Shown here: positions 1 to 5,964 of the stretch, piece by piece
How the letters are laid out: every line of letters begins with the position of its first letter
How positions within the stretch are numbered: the stretch's first letter is position 1
Source of the DNA: Chloroflexota bacterium
GTDB taxonomy: Bacteria > Chloroflexota > Anaerolineae > J036 > Brachytrichaceae
DNA length: 6,463 nucleotides
Direction: 5' to 3'
Assembly (NCBI GenBank): GCA_021813225.1
Contig: JAKALH010000169.1
Location: forward strand, 1-6,463
Translations under genes and position numbers: made by a program
Notes under the pieces: generated by a model
Database searches by the model: none
Told to the model about the DNA's origin: nothing
What the model saw: the letters and a program-made list of their open reading frames with translations, nothing else

Positions 1-3000
1 TTCAGCTACCCGCCGGGCTGGCCTTCAACCGGCAAAGGGCTGACCGCCAACAACAACGGGAAGATCATCCTGTCGCGCGTGTATTTCCGCCCCTGGGACC
101 CGCCGTCGCCTGGCGACGAGAATCCCTGGCCCGGCACACAGGGCACATCGCACGGCACGCACACCGCATCCACCGCCGCCGGCGACGTGGTTTCGGCCAC
201 CTATCGCGGCGTCACGGTTACATTGAGCGGCGTCGCGCCTGCGGCCTGGGTGATGAGCTACCGCGTGTTTTATAACAGCGTCACCAACAACGGCTCGTTC
301 TACAACGTCGAAGGTCTGGCAGCCCTGGAAGACATCGCGCGCGACGGCGCCGATGTGCTGAACAACTCATGGGGCAGCGGCGCCAGCAGCATCGGCGGGC
401 AGTTCGATCCGCTGGACGAGGCGCTGGTTAACCTGTCGCGCGCCGGCACCTTCGTATCGATGTCCACCGGCAATGACGGCCCGTCCCTGGGCACTGCCGA
501 CCACTCATCGCCGGAATATATCAACGTGGCCGCCAGCACCACGACGGGCACATTCGCCAGCGGGCGTGTGAGTGTGAGTGCGCCCGCGCCGCTGACCACC
601 ACGCTTCAGAATATGCCCTTCAGCACGGCGCAATTCGGCGCAACAGCCCCTCCCGGCCAGGTCATCACCTATAACTTTGTGGCCGGCGAGGTTGTCAGCC
701 CGGCCAACGTCCTGGGCTGCAGCCCCTGGAGTCCCGGCACGTTCACCGGCAAGGCGGCGCTGATCCGGCGCGGTTCGTGCGACTTCAGCCTGAAGACCTA
801 TTACGCCCAGCAGGCCGGCGCCAGCTTCGTCGTCATCTATAACGCGAGCGGCGACACCCTGGTCGGCATGGCGCCCGGTATCTCTGCGACGCTGGTGACC
901 ATCCAGCCCATCCTGGTAGGCAACACCAACGGCACGGGCATGGTGAACTGGTACAGCGCGCATGGCGCCGCATCCGAGATCACCTTCGACACTACCGCAT
1001 TCCAGATCGGCAACGTCCCCGACGTCATCGCCAGCTTCAGCAGCCGCGGCCCCGGCGTGGGCAACGTGCTCAAGCCGGATATCGCCGCACCCGGCGTAAA
1101 TATTCTGGCGCAGGGCTTCGGCGATGGCACAGGCGAAGCGCGCCATCTGGGCTTCGGGCAGGTGTCCGGCACTTCGATGGCGGCGCCGCACGTTGCCGGC
1201 GCTGCGGCCCTGCTGCGGCAGATACACCCGGCCTGGTCGACCGCCTATATTAAATCCGCGCTGATGTCCACATCGAAGTACATCGGCATGTACACCGATA
1301 TGGCGCGCACCATCCCCGCCCAACCGCTCGATATGGGCGCCGGGCGCCTGGATCTGACGAACGCCGCCGACCCCGGCGTGATACTCGACCCGCCCAGCCT
1401 CAGCTTCGGCCTGGTCCCGACGGGAACATCGAAGACGGTGAACTTCAATGTCACCAATATCACAACGGGCACCGAGGTGTATCAGTTAGGCACGCTGTAT
1501 ACGGGCGCAGGCTTCTCCAACACGACTGCTCTGCGCGGCTTCAGTCTCAGCACCAATGTGCTCACCCTGACGGCCGGCGGGACCGCCCAGGTATCCGCCG
1601 TGTTCAGCTCGTCGCTCGGCATGGGCCTGGGCGACAATCAGGGTTACGTCGTCATGACCGGCACATTGCACAACGCGCACATGCCGGCCTGGGCGCGCGT
1701 CACCTATCAGCCTTCGGCGCAGATCCTGATCATCAAAAACGACGGCGCGTCGTCGCTCGGTTACAACAATTACCTGAGCTACTACACCGCGGCGTTGACC
1801 GATCTGGGCTACACCTACAACGTGCTGGATGTGGATGCCATGGCCGGGTTCGCGACGAAGTTCCTGAATACCATCGACCTGCTGAACTATCAAGCCATCA
1901 TCTACTACACCGGCGACTATTACCTGCCCAACGGCACCTTCAGCGTGCCCACGCCGCTGACCGCCGCAGACATGAACAGCCTGCAGGAATACGCCAACAA
2001 CGGCGGGACCGTCATCGCCATGGGGCAGGATATGGCCTCGGCGCTGGGGGCGACCAATGCAAATTCGCGGCCCAACTTCTACGCCAACGTGCTTGGCGGG
2101 CTGTGGTGGCGGGACAGCGTGTCAAATAACGGCAGCACCAGCCTGCCCATCGGGCCGACCAGCGGCGCGCCGGCGGCCTTCCAGGGCCTGCACCTGAATC
2201 TCAATGTGCCGACGGCGTATACCGCGACGGCTGCGCTGAACGGCCTGCAGGAAGTCCCATCCAACACGTCCACCATGACCGGCCTGGCCGCCGGAAGCTA
2301 TGATGTCGCCACACGGCTGTTGCAATACACCATCGTGATCTCCGGCTCCGCGCCATACACGCTCACGGCGGCGCATATTCACAGCGGCACGGTAGGCTTG
2401 AACGGCCCGGTGCTGTATACGCTGCTGAACACGCTCACGCCGGTGGCAAGCACCCAGTTCACACTGACGGGCAATCTGGTGGTCAACTCCGGCGATGTAA
2501 ACCGGCTGCTTGCGGGCGGCGACTACGTCAACTTCCATACCGACGTGTACCCGGGCGGCGAGGTGCGCGGGCAACTCACCTTCCTGCCCAAAACCGACGG
2601 CGCAGCCAACCAGTACTATATCGATGAAATCGGCATCGATCCAGCGCTGCCCGCCCAGCGCGACCCGACCGATCCGTTGAATCCGCTGGGTCTGCGCTAC
2701 AAGCCGATTCTGAAGTACCCCGGCTCCGGCGCTGTGGAGGATAACGTGGTGGCGATGGTGCACCGCGATCAGCCCATGCTGGAGGTGCCGGGCATCAGCT
2801 ACCTGGGGCGCTCGGTGTATGCGTCGTTCGGTCTGGAAGGCGTCAACACCATGCCGGGCTACACCAGCCGCGCGACATTGCTGCAGCGCTTCCTGAACTT
2901 CGCGTGGGATCAGCCCGCCGCAACGGTGCAGCGCACCACGACGCCAAACGGCAGCCACATCGAGCAGTTCACCGCCGGGTACTCGTCGAATATCGGCGAT

Positions 3001-3228
3001 GCGATGCCGGCGAGCTATCGCTGGGACTTTGGCGACGGCACCGCCTATGTCAACAGCGGCGGCAGCCCGCAGGTCAGCCACTCGTATCAGTTCTGCGGTC
3101 CCTATACCGTGCGGGTCGAAGTGACCGACTCCTACGGCAACCACACGATCGGCGTGCAGCCGGTCGTCGTGACGCAGTGCCAACTGTACATCCAGCGCTT
3201 CATCATCGTGATGAGGAACGGCAGTTAG
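1..3228 (+). CDS. Secreted subtilisin-family (S8) serine protease with PA, CHRD and PKD domains; N-terminus cut by window edge
   Basis: The reading frame is open from base 1, so the true start, signal peptide, propeptide and catalytic Asp lie upstream; the GTG at 79 is internal. The visible part is 1,075 residues. The catalytic His is residue 51 (SHGTHTAST), the oxyanion Asn is 158 (STGNDGP) and the catalytic Ser is 392 (SGTSMAAPHVAG). A protease-associated (PA) insert spans about 205-325 with Cys240 and Cys260. SFSSRGP and LKPDIAAPGV near 345-365 are typical of plant and bacterial PA-containing subtilases. A beta-sandwich starting PPSLSFG covers about 463-555. A ThuA/amidotransferase-like alpha/beta domain begins at QILIIKNDG (574) and seems to resume at NQYYIDEI (870-877), ending near 970. 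A CHRD domain lies between the halves (about 740-860; AHIHSGTVG, NFHTDVYPGGEVRGQL). A PKD domain (about 974-1060; YRWDFGDG) and the tail QLYIQRFIIVMRNGS follow. It probably degrades extracellular protein; the substrate is unknown. The family call is very safe, while the middle-domain boundaries are estimates. Confidence 0.94.
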   Translation, partial: FSYPPGWPSTGKGLTANNNGKIILSRVYFRPWDPPSPGDENPWPGTQGTSHGTHTASTAAGDVVSATYRGVTVTLSGVAPAAWVMSYRVFYNSVTNNGSFYNVEGLAALEDIARDGADVLNNSWGSGASSIGGQFDPLDEALVNLSRAGTFVSMSTGNDGPSLGTADHSSPEYINVAASTTTGTFASGRVSVSAPAPLTTTLQNMPFSTAQFGATAPPGQVITYNFVAGEVVSPANVLGCSPWSPGTFTGKAALIRRGSCDFSLKTYYAQQAGASFVVIYNASGDTLVGMAPGISATLVTIQPILVGNTNGTGMVNWYSAHGAASEITFDTTAFQIGNVPDVIASFSSRGPGVGNVLKPDIAAPGVNILAQGFGDGTGEARHLGFGQVSGTSMAAPHVAGAAALLRQIHPAWSTAYIKSALMSTSKYIGMYTDMARTIPAQPLDMGAGRLDLTNAADPGVILDPPSLSFGLVPTGTSKTVNFNVTNITTGTEVYQLGTLYTGAGFSNTTALRGFSLSTNVLTLTAGGTAQVSAVFSSSLGMGLGDNQGYVVMTGTLHNAHMPAWARVTYQPSAQILIIKNDGASSLGYNNYLSYYTAALTDLGYTYNVLDVDAMAGFATKFLNTIDLLNYQAIIYYTGDYYLPNGTFSVPTPLTAADMNSLQEYANNGGTVIAMGQDMASALGATNANSRPNFYANVLGGLWWRDSVSNNGSTSLPIGPTSGAPAAFQGLHLNLNVPTAYTATAALNGLQEVPSNTSTMTGLAAGSYDVATRLLQYTIVISGSAPYTLTAAHIHSGTVGLNGPVLYTLLNTLTPVASTQFTLTGNLVVNSGDVNRLLAGGDYVNFHTDVYPGGEVRGQLTFLPKTDGAANQYYIDEIGIDPALPAQRDPTDPLNPLGLRYKPILKYPGSGAVEDNVVAMVHRDQPMLEVPGISYLGRSVYASFGLEGVNTMPGYTSRATLLQRFLNFAWDQPAATVQRTTTPNGSHIEQFTAGYSSNIGDAMPASYRWDFGDGTAYVNSGGSPQVSHSYQFCGPYTVRVEVTDSYGNHTIGVQPVVVTQCQLYIQRFIIVMRNGS

Positions 3229-3240
3229 GCATTCCCGCAA

Positions 3241-3279
3241 GACGCTGTATGCCGGGTGAGTGGCCCGGCATACGGCGTC
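3241..3279. terminator. Hairpin between convergent genes, likely shared bidirectional terminator
   Basis: The arms gacgctgtatgccggg (3241-3256) and cccggcatacggcgtc (3264-3279) form a 16-bp stem around a 7-base loop. The only imperfection is one U-G wobble in the plus transcript, which is a C-A mismatch in the minus transcript. It begins 12 bases after the protease stop and ends 25 bases short of the aldehyde dehydrogenase stop, where a terminator serving both convergent genes is expected. There is no clear U-tract on either side, so termination or mRNA 3'-end protection is inferred from stem strength and position. Confidence 0.7.
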
Positions 3280-3304
3280 AGTTCCAATCTCCTGAAGCCT
3301 TCCT

Positions 3305-4726
3305 TCACGCCATATTCATCACCAGCAGCTTCGGCTCGGTCATCTCCTCGATGGCGTACTTCAGGCCCTCGCGGCCGAAGCCCGACTGCTTGACGCCGCC
3401 GTACGGCATGTGATCGATGCGGTAGGTCGAGACGTCGTTGACGATGACGCCGCCGACTTCGATGTGCTCGAAGGCATACCAGATCAGCTTGACATCGCGC
3501 GTGAAGATGCCGCACTGCAGACCGTACTCGCCGTCATCAACAGCCTTGACCGCCCCCTTGAAATCATCGTACGGGACGATCGTCACCAGCGGGGCGAACA
3601 CTTCCTGCGTGCATACCTTCATGCCGGCCTGTACGTCGGTCATGACCGTGGGCATCATCAGGCTGCCCTTGCGCGTGCCGCCGATGCGCACCTTTGCGCC
3701 GCCGGCCACAGCCTCCTGCACCCACTCTTCGACCTTGGCCGCCGACGGCTCATCGATCATCGGGCCGACATCGGTTTTCTCGTCGAGGGGGTCGCCGACC
3801 GCCAGCGCCCGCACGCGCGGCAGGAATCTGTTCATGAAATCCTGGAAGATGGACGAATGCACGAAGACACGCTGCACACTGATGCACGATTGGCCCGCAT
3901 AGCCGAATGCGAACGCGACGATGCGCGAGATGGCGAAATCCAGGTCGGCATCATGATGCACAATCACACCGGCGTTGCCGCCCAGCTCCAGCGTGATGCG
4001 CTTGCGCCCGGCCTTGTTCTTGAACGGCCAGCCGACAGCCGGGCTGCCGGTGAACGTCAGCAGCTTCAGGCGGTCGTCGGTAATCAGCGGCTCGGCGGCG
4101 CTGGTGGTGCTGGGCACCACGCTGAACCCGCCCCGCGGGTAGCCGGAAGCATGGATGATTTCCGCCAGCGACAATGCGCTTAACGGCGTGGCGGAGGCCG
4201 GGCGCAGGATGACCGGGCAGCCCGCCGCCAGCGCCGGCGCGACCTTGTGCGCCACCAGATTCATGGGGAAATTGAACGGGGTAATCGCGCTGATCGGCCC
4301 GATGGCGAAGCGTTTGACCAGCCCCACGCGGTTCTCTCCCGGCGGCGCGATGTCCATCGGCAGCAGTTCGCCGCCGATGCGTTTGGCCTCTTCAGCAGCC
4401 ACAGAGAAGGTCAGTATGGCGCGGTCGATCTCGGTGCGCGCCGTGCGGATCGGTTTGCCGGCTTCCAGCGCGAGCTGGCGCGAAAGTTCCTCGTAGCGCG
4501 CCTTGATCGTCCCTGCGATATACATCAGCGCTTCGGAGCGCTTGTATGCCGGCATGAAGCGCGTCTGCGGCACCGTCTGCGTCGCGATGCCGATGGCCTC
4601 GTCGATATCCGCGCGCGACGCGCGGCACACGCTGGCGAACTCGCTGCCATCGAACTTGTTGCGCACCGGCAGAATATCGCTGGACGTGCGCCATTCGCCG
4701 GCCAGGTAAAAGGGTTTGGGTGTCAT
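3305..4726 (-). CDS. NAD(P)-dependent aldehyde dehydrogenase (ALDH superfamily, resembling the ALDH21/y4uC-like group)
   Basis: This is a complete cytosolic-type enzyme of 473 residues, the usual length for the superfamily, which oxidises aldehydes to acids using NAD(P)+. Asn152 (TPFNFPMN) is the oxyanion Asn, Glu247 (LELGGNAG) the general base and Cys281 (GYAGQSCISVQRV) the nucleophile. The 34-residue Glu-Cys spacing matches the family. FTGSPAVG is the dinucleotide-binding turn, and EVFAPLVTI and MPYGGVKQSGFGREG are the C-terminal signatures. The GQSCISVQRV block and the IEEMTEPKLLV ending recall the ALDH21/y4uC-like subgroup, whose physiological substrates are mostly unknown; this placement is from memory. 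Arg175 sits where the cofactor-ribose-binding Lys of (K)PAS normally lies. The ATG at 4726 is the only usable start before the in-frame stop at 4751-4753. A GGAGG (4744-4748) lies 17 bases upstream, too far for an ordinary Shine-Dalgarno. It is transcribed alone, divergently from the nucleotidyltransferase gene. The substrate cannot be read from context. Confidence 0.94.
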   Translation of the reverse strand: MTPKPFYLAGEWRTSSDILPVRNKFDGSEFASVCRASRADIDEAIGIATQTVPQTRFMPAYKRSEALMYIAGTIKARYEELSRQLALEAGKPIRTARTEIDRAILTFSVAAEEAKRIGGELLPMDIAPPGENRVGLVKRFAIGPISAITPFNFPMNLVAHKVAPALAAGCPVILRPASATPLSALSLAEIIHASGYPRGGFSVVPSTTSAAEPLITDDRLKLLTFTGSPAVGWPFKNKAGRKRITLELGGNAGVIVHHDADLDFAISRIVAFAFGYAGQSCISVQRVFVHSSIFQDFMNRFLPRVRALAVGDPLDEKTDVGPMIDEPSAAKVEEWVQEAVAGGAKVRIGGTRKGSLMMPTVMTDVQAGMKVCTQEVFAPLVTIVPYDDFKGAVKAVDDGEYGLQCGIFTRDVKLIWYAFEHIEVGGVIVNDVSTYRIDHMPYGGVKQSGFGREGLKYAIEEMTEPKLLVMNMA

Positions 4727-4764
4727 TGCTGTACTGTCGTAAGCCTCCGCTCAGATGTGCTCTG

Positions 4765-4777
4765 AATGATATTCATT
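4765..4777. promoter_or_regulatory. Perfect AATGA-TAT-TCATT palindrome, Fur-box-like operator candidate
   Basis: In the divergent spacer, AATGA (4765-4769) and TCATT (4773-4777) are exact inverted repeats around TAT. The 13-mer differs at one base from the core AATGATAATCATT of the classical Fur box. It sits in an AT-rich island (about 4761-4802) inside otherwise GC-rich DNA and overlaps the minus-strand -10 candidate at 4766-4771. This fits an operator for a Fur-family or other dimeric repressor acting on one or both flanking genes. A single short palindrome in AT-rich DNA can arise by chance, and neither flanking gene is an obvious iron-regulated gene. Confidence 0.3.
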
Positions 4778-4793
4778 TAGGATACATCATTAA
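4766..4793 (-). promoter_or_regulatory. Candidate sigma70-type promoter for the aldehyde dehydrogenase gene
   Basis: Read on the minus strand, TTAATG (4793-4788) and TATCAT (4771-4766) are separated by 16 bases and resemble weak -35 and -10 boxes. Transcription would start near 4759, giving a leader of about 33 bases before the ATG at 4726. The AT-rich setting and position support it, but the -35 match is poor. The -10 lies inside the palindrome at 4765-4777, which would make the promoter easy to repress. Confidence 0.3.
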
Positions 4794-4814
4794 CGGTATC
4801 CATGGGGAATCTGA

Positions 4815-4834
4815 CAGCCGGTTACAATCGGCTG
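4815..4834 (+). promoter_or_regulatory. TACAAT -10 candidate inside an inverted repeat, directly ahead of the nucleotidyltransferase start
   Basis: CAGCCG (4815-4820) and CGGCTG (4829-4834) are perfect inverted repeats flanking an 8-base spacer that contains TACAAT (4823-4828), one base from TATAAT. The hexamer ends 8 bases before the ATG at 4837, so transcription would begin at or beside the start codon and give a leaderless mRNA. No Shine-Dalgarno is visible in front of this ATG, which agrees. No good -35 is seen at the expected place (about 4800-4805). If the repeat is instead transcribed, it would form a hairpin two bases from the start codon. Confidence 0.3.
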
Positions 4835-4836
4835 CG

Positions 4837-5460
4837 ATGACGGGTGTGATCATACTGGCAGCCGGCATGTCTTCGCGCTACGGCGCGAACAAGCTGCTGC
4901 TGCCCTTCGGAAGCGGCACGGTGCTCTCGACGGTTGCGGCAACGATCGCGGCCACGGCGGCGCGCCCGATTGTCGTCGTGACCGGCCATGAGGCGGCGCA
5001 GGTGCAGGCTGCGCTGGCCGCGGCGCAACTGCCGGTCGAATATGCACATAACCCCGACTACCGCGGCGGCGAAATGCTCTCCTCGATCAAAACCGGCCTG
5101 CGTCACGTGATGGCATCCGGCACGCCACCGCAGGCGATGATGGTCGCGCTGGGCGATCAGCCGCTGCTGCGCCGCGACGTCGTCGAACGTCTGCTGGAGG
5201 CCTTTGAGCAGAACTGCGGCGGCCTGCTGACGCCGCGCTTCGGGCTGCACGGCCAGCGCGGCCATCCCGTGCTGCTGGGGCGCCGCTGGTGGGACGCGGT
5301 TCTGGCGCTGCCGTCGGATGGCAACGTGCGCGATCTGTTGCGCGCCAACCGCGCCAGCGTGACCCAGTTGATAATCAGTAACGACTCGATTCTGGGCGAT
5401 GTCGATACGCCGGACGCCTACCGCACCGCGCTGGAGAAAGCCGCAGACCGGAGCGGATAA
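4837..5460 (+). CDS. MocA/MobA-like nucleotidyltransferase (probable molybdenum cofactor cytidylyltransferase type)
   Basis: This protein of 207 residues has the GT-A-like nucleotidyltransferase fold of the NTP_transf_3 group. The N-terminal nucleotide-binding loop is ILAAGMSSRYG (6-16), followed by NKLLLP with Lys19. GDQP (106-109) is the metal-binding strand, with Asp107. GQRGHPVLL around Gly142-His143-Pro144 and the late GDVDTPDAY (around 187-195, with Asp190) are also typical. LAAGxSxRxG...NKLLLP plus GDQP fits MocA, which transfers CMP to molybdopterin, better than MobA, whose loop is usually LAGGxxxRMGGxDK. Specificity is still inferred, and no molybdenum enzyme or XdhC gene is visible. 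I chose the ATG at 4837 because it gives the standard family N-terminus; the GTG at 4720 in the same frame would add 39 residues without family character and overlap the divergent gene. The PPOX gene starts four bases after its stop, suggesting an operon. Confidence 0.85.
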   Translation: MTGVIILAAGMSSRYGANKLLLPFGSGTVLSTVAATIAATAARPIVVVTGHEAAQVQAALAAAQLPVEYAHNPDYRGGEMLSSIKTGLRHVMASGTPPQAMMVALGDQPLLRRDVVERLLEAFEQNCGGLLTPRFGLHGQRGHPVLLGRRWWDAVLALPSDGNVRDLLRANRASVTQLIISNDSILGDVDTPDAYRTALEKAADRSG

Positions 5461-5464
5461 CACC

Positions 5465-5917
5465 GTGACGCCTGTAAGCAGACGCGCCAAGACCGCACCC
5501 GCCTGCCGATTCGACGAGGAGACGCTGGCCTTCCTCGCCAGACCGCTGCTCATGCGTATGGCGACGCTGGGCGCAGACGGCTACCCGCAGGTCACGCCGG
5601 TGTGGTTTGTGCAGGAGAACGGCTGCCTGTACGCCAGCACCGAGAAAGAGCGCATCAAATACCGCAACATCATGCGCGACCCGCGCGTGGGCGCATCCAT
5701 CGACGATGACCATCCCTATCGCGGCATTTCCATCAAGGGAGTGGCGCACATCCAGCAGGGCAACATTGAAGAGACGGTACGGCGCATCGTGCAGCGCTAT
5801 GTTCCGCCCGATGAACTGGGCGCTCTTATGGCATGGCTGTTCAAAGGCCCGCGCGTGGTCATCGAAATCAGGCCGATCAGCGTCGTCAAGATCGGCGCGG
5901 ACTGGCACGCGGTGTAA
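5465..5917 (+). CDS. PPOX-type split-barrel protein, probable F420- or flavin-dependent oxidoreductase
   Basis: The 150-residue product belongs to the pyridoxamine 5'-phosphate oxidase-like split-barrel superfamily, which binds FMN, F420 or heme. The first strands are MRMATLGADGYPQVTPVWFV (30-49). TEKERIKYRNI (59-69), then MRDPRVGASIDDD (70-82), is the helix-strand block usual in PPOX-class F420-dependent enzymes. PYRGISIKGVAHI (84-96) is the next barrel strand and RVVIEIRPISVVKIG (130-144) the last. The length is normal for small members of the F420/FDOR-B type. The nearby cofC gene shows the organism probably makes F420, favouring that cofactor, but FMN cannot be excluded. The GTG at 5465 is chosen because GGAG (5450-5453) lies 11 bases upstream and it follows the preceding stop by four bases; the in-frame ATG at 5399 would overlap the upstream gene by 62 bases. 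The substrate is unknown. The preceding nucleotidyltransferase is probably co-transcribed. Confidence 0.86.
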   Translation: MTPVSRRAKTAPACRFDEETLAFLARPLLMRMATLGADGYPQVTPVWFVQENGCLYASTEKERIKYRNIMRDPRVGASIDDDHPYRGISIKGVAHIQQGNIEETVRRIVQRYVPPDELGALMAWLFKGPRVVIEIRPISVVKIGADWHAV

Positions 5918-5927
5918 GGCAGGGCTG

Positions 5928-5956
5928 GCTCAGGCTCCGGGATTCCCGCCCTGAGC
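5928..5956. terminator. Two-part hairpin between convergent genes, possible bidirectional terminator
   Basis: GCTCAGG (5928-5934) pairs exactly with CCTGAGC (5950-5956). Inside it, CGGG (5938-5941) pairs with CCCG (5945-5948) around a three-base ATT loop, leaving a small asymmetric internal bulge. The structure lies 10 bases after the PPOX stop and 8 bases before the cofC stop, so it fits a shared terminator for the convergent pair. No U-tract follows on either strand, which keeps confidence moderate. Confidence 0.5.
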
Positions 5957-5964
5957 GCCCGTCT

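Noticed and set aside
505..1323. A 272-codon minus-strand open frame opposite the peptidase domain
   Set aside because: It covers the PA insert and the catalytic Ser motif of the real gene and has only low-complexity composition of its own.
2122..3240. A 372-codon open frame on the minus strand, antisense to the protease
   Set aside because: It is rich in Arg, His, Ala and Val with no recognisable motif, as expected for the complement of a GC-rich gene. The plus strand encodes clear CHRD and PKD domains here.
3410..4183. A 257-codon plus-strand open frame opposite the aldehyde dehydrogenase
   Set aside because: It is the complement of conserved ALDH motifs (Cys281 and Glu247), and its His/Arg/Asp-rich product resembles no family.
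4720..4836. N-terminal extension of the nucleotidyltransferase from GTG 4720
   Set aside because: The extra 39 residues lack family similarity, precede the standard MTGVIILAAG start, and would overlap the divergent aldehyde dehydrogenase coding region.
5399..5464. Upstream ATG start for the PPOX-type protein
   Set aside because: It would overlap the preceding gene by 62 bases. The GTG at 5465 gives a normal family length and has a GGAG upstream.
4822..5553. A 243-codon minus-strand open frame opposite the nucleotidyltransferase
   Set aside because: It is antisense to two well-supported genes and spans their junction. Its composition is typical of a shadow frame.
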